Positions 59,957 to 64,000 of a stretch of DNA of 64,000 nucleotides are shown piece by piece. The notes under the pieces are model-generated. The model ran no database searches. It was given only the letters and a program-made list of their open reading frames with translations, and was not told the DNA's origin. Location of the stretch: positions 3,541,288 to 3,605,287 of the forward strand of contig WLWT01000001.1 in the NCBI GenBank assembly GCA_012103455.1. The letters are read 5' to 3'. The stretch is from Gammaproteobacteria bacterium (lineage in GTDB: Bacteria; Pseudomonadota; Gammaproteobacteria; HK1). Every line of letters starts with the position of its first letter. Within the stretch, counting starts at the first letter, position 1. Position numbers and translations under genes: made by a program.

Positions 59957-60150
59957 AATCCACTCTCTGCTTTCGCTTTTCGTATGATTGAACGTGCAAG
60001 TCTCTCATTTATTTCAGGATGCCTTGGTATAGGCTCTTGTCTATCGCCATTAGTCCAAATGTCATGATTGCCTCCGTGTCGAAGAAACCACCAGCCTAAG
60101 TTCTTGAGAGACTTTTCCAATTTGTACCCCCTCATATAGAAAATGTACAC
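59953..60150 (-). CDS. HicA-type mRNA interferase toxin
   Basis: 65 residues; the start may be the internal MRGYKLEKSLKNLGW. The catalytic His is in RHGGNHDIWTNGD, the HicA double-stranded RNA-binding-like fold. C-terminal PRHPEINERLARSIIRKA is the usual end. Cleaves mRNA when not bound by HicB. First gene after the attI-like site. Confidence 0.9.
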   Translation of the reverse strand: MYIFYMRGYKLEKSLKNLGWWFLRHGGNHDIWTNGDRQEPIPRHPEINERLARSIIRKAKAESGL

Positions 60151-60187
60151 CTATCAGTGTACAAATAACAAGGTGTGAATATTGAGC

Positions 60188-60266
60188 TCTAACAGTGTAT
60201 TAGACGGATATGGAATATACTGTACTAGGCAGAGACTATCTAGTACGATATATTCTTGATTAACCC
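60188..60266 (-). other. attI-like sequence, copy B
   Basis: Matches 40974-41052. It lies between the divergent start of the integrase pseudogene and the first cassette (HicAB), exactly where an integron attI belongs. On the minus strand it ends ATACACTGTTAGAG at the cassette junction. Contains an imperfect palindrome AATATACTGTACTA/TAGTACGATATATT. Confidence 0.68.
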
Positions 60267-60359
60267 GAGTCACCACGCATCACCACTTCTCAGATGAACG
60301 CCCCATCCAATGGGCATAAATACCTTAACCTGTTAGCTAAAAACAGGTGCCCGAAGGCG

Positions 60360-61116
60360 CGCGGCGTTGGTCTGTCCGACAGGCGGAAAGTTTGCTCAAA
60401 GCCTTTCCAGATAAATCATTGTTTGCTTTATCCAAGGCCGATATAGAGGCTTTTCTGCGAGATTTGTCGCGCCAACATCGATTACCGGATGGGCAGTTTA
60501 AGCAAGCAGTGGAGGCGTTGCGTTGATGACTGGTTGAGTGAGCCGATACGCCTGCGGGTCAAGCTTGTGGATTGGTTGTTTTGGCATGATGCGGCGCGGC
60601 CGCTTGAACCGGAGCAGGCGGCCCTGGCCGGTCCGCGCCGGCGGCCAATTGGGCCGAGCGTGCCGGTTCGGATACCGGCTTGGATGCCTCATACCCGGCT
60701 TCGTTGCAGCAGATGTTGAGCCTGATTCGGGCGCGTCATTATTCAATCCGCACTGAGCAGAGTTATATCGATTGGGTCACCCGGTTTATGCGTGGGTGCG
60801 CGGGACAATCCATCGCGGAGGTGAAGCGCACCGATGTTGGACGTTATTTGTCGTATCTTGCTACGGCGCGCACTGTCTAGGCTAGCACCCACAATGTGGC
60901 TTTGAACGCCATTGTGTTTGGGTTGACGCAAGTATTGCAGCGTCCACATAAGGCGTTCGCTTTGCGTCACGCCAAGCGTACGCGGCGGTTGCCGGCGGTG
61001 TTGAGCCGTGATGAGGCCGGCCGTTTACTGGGCCCTATGGCGGGTGTTTATGCCTTGATGGCTGGCTTGATGTACGGCGCGGGTATGCGTTTGATGGATG
61101 TGGATTTCGAGCAGAT
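60360..61116 (+). pseudogene. Integron integrase (IntI-type tyrosine recombinase), broken
   Basis: Fragments in several frames: an N-terminal extension SLFALSKADIEAFLRDLSRQ, WLFWHDAARPLEPEQ, then the core-binding domain SLIRARHYSIRTEQSYIDWV and RTDVGRYLSYLATARTV. A TAG (60878-60880) precedes ASTHNVALNAIVFGLTQVLQ. The catalytic domain opens with KRTRRLPAVLSRDEAGRLL and MAGLMYGAGMRLMDVDFE (first catalytic Arg). The last part, with HxxR and Tyr, is replaced by MITE-A copy 5. Orientation, divergent from the cassettes, is canonical. Dead in cis. Confidence 0.8.
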
Positions 61117-61257
61117 GGGCGCCTCTAAAAATAGTAATTGTTTCGTGAGTGCAAGGAAGCACCGCGCGCACAACCGCAGTGTATAGGTGATACCTGAGGA
61201 TTGGAGCACGTAGCTGACGCCGCAATCGCGGAAAAAGTGCATTGTTAGCAGGTGCCC
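61117..61257 (+). repeat. MITE-A copy 5
   Basis: 141 bp, GGGCGCCTCTAAAAATAGTA ... GTGCATTGTTAGCAGGTGCCC, about 90% like copy 3. It truncates the integron integrase gene. The other side (61258-61357) has no gene. Confidence 0.88.
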
Positions 61258-61357
61258 TGCAATGTATCCAGCCGTCCCGCGAGCCGTATTGCCACGCCGT
61301 AGTCAAAAAATAACTGCGCTTTATTCCGTCAATCCATTTCACAGCGCCGGTACATCC

Positions 61358-63325
61358 TCAAAACGCCCAACTACCCAACTGATAATAATCAAAACCACTG
61401 CTACGCCCACCCAAGCAACCGGCCAGGAAGTCTTCCACTTTGCGCAGCGTCGTCATTCTATTTTTCCAATGCCTAAACCCATGCCCTTCGTTGGCAAAAA
61501 CATGATAAGTCACGTTCTTGCCTGCCGCCTTGAGCGCCGCCACCATGCGCTCTGACTGATCGTTGCGCACCCGCGGATCATTCTCACCGTGGAGCACCAG
61601 CAACGCCCCTTGCATATCCCCAGCAAAGTTAAGCGGCGATTGCCGCTTCATCCGTTCGCGCTGCGGTGGAGCATCGGGCCGGCCCGCAAACTTGTACCAA
61701 TAGTGCATGGCCGGTTTCCAATAGGGCGGAAAATCTTCGATGGCCGTCACTAGATCGGATATACCCACAATATCCACGCCGCAGGCAAACCGCCCCGGTG
61801 TCATGGTCATCCCCACCAAGGTGGCGTAGCCGCCATAGGAGCCGCCCATGATGGCGAGACGGCGTGGATCGGCGATCCCTCGCGCCACCGCCCACTGCAC
61901 GGCGTCCAATAAATCGGTATGCATTTGGCCGGCGAATTCACCGATGGCCGCGTCCTTGAACGAGCGCCCATAACCGTCCGAACCCCGATAGTTCACCCGC
62001 AACACGGCATAACCACGGTTGGCGAGGAACTGGGAATACATGTGGTAGCCCCACCAGTCCCGCGCCCACGGCCCGCCATGCACCAACAACACCAACGGCC
62101 ATGGGCTTTCAGCGATCGACTGCGAGGCGGATTTGGGCGTGAGGGCATAGCCCGGTAAATCCAACCCATCGCGGGCTCTTATGGTGACGGCCCGTTGCTC
62201 CACCAGTTTATCGGCGAACGCTCGGGTGGCGGACTCGCCCAACAATACTGGTTTAGCGTCATCCAGCAAGAGCAGATAAAACAGCGCACCGGTATGATCA
62301 TAGCGCACCGCTGTTGCCACCGTTTCATCACGCGATAGCGACATGATGCGCAGCCCTGCCGGTGGTTCGCGCAGCAAAGGTGTTAACAACCGTGCCAGGC
62401 GCTCATCGAAGAAATGCCGCGCCGGATAATCCGGCTGCATGGTCACCAGCAAGGGCCGGCGATCTTTGGGGCTCAGCACTACCCGGGCGATATCGGCGCG
62501 CGGGTGGGCGAATAACAGGGTGCGCCGGCCCGTTCGTAAGTCAACCGATTCAAGCGCCCGTTTGTCCCGGCCCACATCGGTGCTGACATAAACATGGCGC
62601 CCGCTTGAGTCCAGATCGATGGGCCACATGGCGCTGAACCGATCGGCGCGCAACAGGCTCCGCCAGCCGCCGGCGTTGGCATCTACGGTCTCCAGCAAAC
62701 GCTCACCACCCGTTTGCCGCACGCGCACCCGTAACACGCCTGTGTCATCGACCAATGAGTTGATCACCGCCTCCTTGTTCTCGTATACCAGTGCTTGCGC
62801 CCCCGTGCGCACATTGACGCGGTAGATGTCGAACACTTGACTATCGCGCCGGTTATGCATCAAGAACACCTCATCGGAGACCATCTCCGGCACCCGTATG
62901 ACGAACGCTTTGACGCCGGCATAGGGCGTCAAGTCGCGCACCTCGCCGGTGGCGACGTCCAGCGCATGCACCTGGTGGCGCTCGCTGCCGTCGGCGTCGA
63001 AGTGGTAGAGAATGTGCTGACTATTGGCAGCCCAGAAAGGTGTTGGCGCGTTTTTGGTGAAGCGCAGGGCTTGCACATCACCGGACTGCAAGTCCCGCCA
63101 CAGGATGGCACTGCGCAGATAACGAACTCCGTTCCATGCCAGTTTGGTGCCATCGGGCGACACTGCGAAGTTATCCAAATAATCGGTATTGGCGACGAAA
63201 TCCCGTACGGGTATGAGGGGCGGCAACTGCGCTTTCGCCACTGCCGCGTGGCGCGGCGGTATCTCGCAAGCGGCCAGCAATATGACCAAGGCCATGAAGA
63301 CGAGGCGGATGGGGAATGTACACAT
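61358..63325 (-). CDS. S9 family peptidase (prolyl oligopeptidase type), lipoprotein
   Basis: About 655 residues from ATG 63325 (MCTFPIRLVFMALVILLAAC); a TTG three codons earlier also exists. Lipobox LAAC near residue 20 predicts a lipid anchor. The N-terminal beta-propeller (about 50-390) includes repeated strands such as WPIDLDSSGRHVYVSTDVG. The alpha/beta-hydrolase domain has nucleophile Ser in MGGSYGGYATL (about 498), Asp in HGENDPRV and His in NEGHGFRHW. It cleaves peptides in the periplasm or outside. Intact. Confidence 0.9.
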   Translation of the reverse strand: MCTFPIRLVFMALVILLAACEIPPRHAAVAKAQLPPLIPVRDFVANTDYLDNFAVSPDGTKLAWNGVRYLRSAILWRDLQSGDVQALRFTKNAPTPFWAANSQHILYHFDADGSERHQVHALDVATGEVRDLTPYAGVKAFVIRVPEMVSDEVFLMHNRRDSQVFDIYRVNVRTGAQALVYENKEAVINSLVDDTGVLRVRVRQTGGERLLETVDANAGGWRSLLRADRFSAMWPIDLDSSGRHVYVSTDVGRDKRALESVDLRTGRRTLLFAHPRADIARVVLSPKDRRPLLVTMQPDYPARHFFDERLARLLTPLLREPPAGLRIMSLSRDETVATAVRYDHTGALFYLLLLDDAKPVLLGESATRAFADKLVEQRAVTIRARDGLDLPGYALTPKSASQSIAESPWPLVLLVHGGPWARDWWGYHMYSQFLANRGYAVLRVNYRGSDGYGRSFKDAAIGEFAGQMHTDLLDAVQWAVARGIADPRRLAIMGGSYGGYATLVGMTMTPGRFACGVDIVGISDLVTAIEDFPPYWKPAMHYWYKFAGRPDAPPQRERMKRQSPLNFAGDMQGALLVLHGENDPRVRNDQSERMVAALKAAGKNVTYHVFANEGHGFRHWKNRMTTLRKVEDFLAGCLGGRSSGFDYYQLGSWAF

Positions 63326-63360
63326 GGGGCTCAATCTAACAATGGGGGCTCAATCTAACA
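63324..63360. repeat. 18/19-bp tandem duplication at the peptidase start
   Basis: ATGGGGCTCAATCTAACA is followed at once by ATGGGGGCTCAATCTAACA. The first copy covers the start codon of the S9 peptidase, so the duplication doubles the leader. The stretch up to 63472 holds no other gene. Confidence 0.85.
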
Positions 63361-63472
63361 GCCAACGGCCCGACGCGGTACCCAGCAGGCAGCCACTGAC
63401 TGGCGCCGCCGCCGATTTCGTAGCACTATCGCGGGGTGTTCAACCCGCCGCGGCGGCAAGCGTGCAACGACT

Positions 63473-63823
63473 ATGGCTGGACTTACTACTCACGTGTTGG
63501 ATACCGCGCAAGGGCGCCCGGCGGCGGGGGTCCGGGTACGCTTGTATGGCGCCGGTGGCGATCACGAGTTACTGCGCGAAGCCACGACCAACGCGCACGG
63601 ACGCCTGGACCAGCCGCTGCTGGCCCCCGGCGAAGTCAAAGTGGGCCGCTACCGGCTGGTGTTCGACATCGGCGCTTATTTCGCCGGATCGAGCCTCACG
63701 CTCGCCGATCCGCCTTTTTTAGATGAAGTGACTATCGCTTTTGCCATCGCCGAACCGGGTGCGCATTACCACGTGCCACTGCTGGTGGCGCCCTGGGGCT
63801 ATACCACTTACCGCGGCAGTTGA
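63473..63823 (+). CDS. uraH: 5-Hydroxyisourate hydrolase
   Basis: 116 residues. Transthyretin-like fold with active-site residues in GLTTHVLDTAQGRPA (His), Arg in the middle, and the signature C-terminus YRGS. Hydrolyses 5-hydroxyisourate, the unstable product of urate oxidation, to OHCU on the way to allantoin. It is followed by the xanthine dehydrogenase small subunit after 14 bases, so this is a purine-degradation operon. Confidence 0.93.
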   Translation: MAGLTTHVLDTAQGRPAAGVRVRLYGAGGDHELLREATTNAHGRLDQPLLAPGEVKVGRYRLVFDIGAYFAGSSLTLADPPFLDEVTIAFAIAEPGAHYHVPLLVAPWGYTTYRGS

Positions 63824-63837
63824 GTTGAGCTAGCCAT

Positions 63838-64000
63838 GACCCAGCCAGAGCGCGATCACATCCGGTTTCTACTCGGCGGTCGAGCGCGCCATTTAAGGGG
63901 CGTAGCGCCCACCCGCACGGTGCTGGAGTACCTGCGCGAAGAGGAACATCGCACCGGCACCAAAGAAGGTTGCGCCGAGGGGGACTGCGGTGCTTGCACG
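63838..64000 (+). CDS. xdhA: Xanthine dehydrogenase small subunit, N-terminal part
   Basis: The last 54 codons of the window read MTQPERDHIRFLLGGRARHL, then TRTVLEYLREEEHRTGTKEG and CAEGDCGACT. This is the plant-type 2Fe-2S domain of xanthine dehydrogenase small subunits (C-x4-C-x2-C). FAD-binding parts lie beyond the window edge. It would pass electrons from the molybdenum subunit during xanthine oxidation. Confidence 0.88.

Noticed and set aside
7319..60880. Complete reassignment of TAG to an amino acid
   Set aside because: Intact genes such as the response regulator and PIN toxin end at TAG at the length normal for their families, so TAG still terminates. Only a bias or partial suppression remains worth testing.

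Overview
The window looks like an accessory-rich stretch of a high-GC proteobacterial chromosome, most likely gammaproteobacterial. The evidence is the MoxR/DUF58/VWA/BatD gene order, an RpiR regulator, CUT1 ABC transporters, an integron with gene cassettes, and a ZrgA-like zinc gene. Many genes are broken by frameshifts, amber codons, small palindromic elements and insertion sequences. This suggests a genome under relaxed selection, possibly host-associated; that part is inference.

Region by region. 0-7 kb: a minus-strand, translationally coupled operon (MoxR ATPase, DUF58, DUF4381, two VWA proteins, a TPR protein, a BatD-like protein, then a Sel1-like protein). It resembles the mxaRSACKL maturation genes of quinoprotein methanol dehydrogenases. 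7.3-10.5 kb: an NtrC-type response regulator and its histidine kinase, divergent from a 23-codon pqqA gene that has a good sigma-54 promoter. The simplest model is that this two-component pair drives production of the PQQ precursor peptide. 11-20.7 kb: a PhyH dioxygenase, a HAD hydrolase, a broken HscC chaperone running into an IS91-type transposase remnant, a 295-bp direct repeat present twice about 6 kb apart, two unrecognised secreted proteins, and a decayed membrane-protein locus. It ends at a 3' fragment of tRNA-Phe, a likely island attachment scar. 20.8-31.6 kb: a FitAB-type toxin-antitoxin pair, then a catabolic cluster (RpiR regulator, maleate-isomerase-like enzyme, sulfotransferase-like protein, CUT1 sugar ABC importer) with several pseudogenes (Rieske oxygenase, dimethylglycine-dehydrogenase-like, two SnoaL-like).

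31.6-36.4 kb: a RelE-type toxin gene ruined partly by a 17-bp tandem expansion, with its antitoxin intact; a group II intron with a decayed reverse transcriptase; a ParDE-like pair; and a second intron remnant. 36.4-61.1 kb holds two integron-type cassette arrays, recognised by seven attC-like sites and by two copies of an attI-like sequence at 40.97 and 60.19 kb. The right array is headed by a broken integron-integrase gene and carries HicAB, an ADP-ribosylglycohydrolase, a methyltransferase and HigBA-type cassettes. The left array carries a possible exonuclease-fold protein and a possible nuclease-fold protein. Between the arrays (42.3-51.9 kb) lie an enolase-superfamily enzyme, a luciferase-like oxidoreductase and a zinc-related operon (two DUF3299 proteins, a DUF2796 protein, ABC ATPase and permease, TPR protein). 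Three IS630 copies, IS3, IS30 and IS91 remnants, and five copies of a 140-bp MITE (two carrying a second MITE nested inside) are scattered through. 61.3-64 kb: an S9 peptidase, then 5-hydroxyisourate hydrolase followed by the start of a xanthine dehydrogenase small subunit (purine breakdown).

Most unusual points: sigma-54-driven orphan pqqA; the two-headed integron; independent nested MITE insertions at one site in opposite orientations; a strong bias of internal stops to TAG; and recurrent 17-bp tandem duplications. All functional statements come from reading the sequence; no database search was run.
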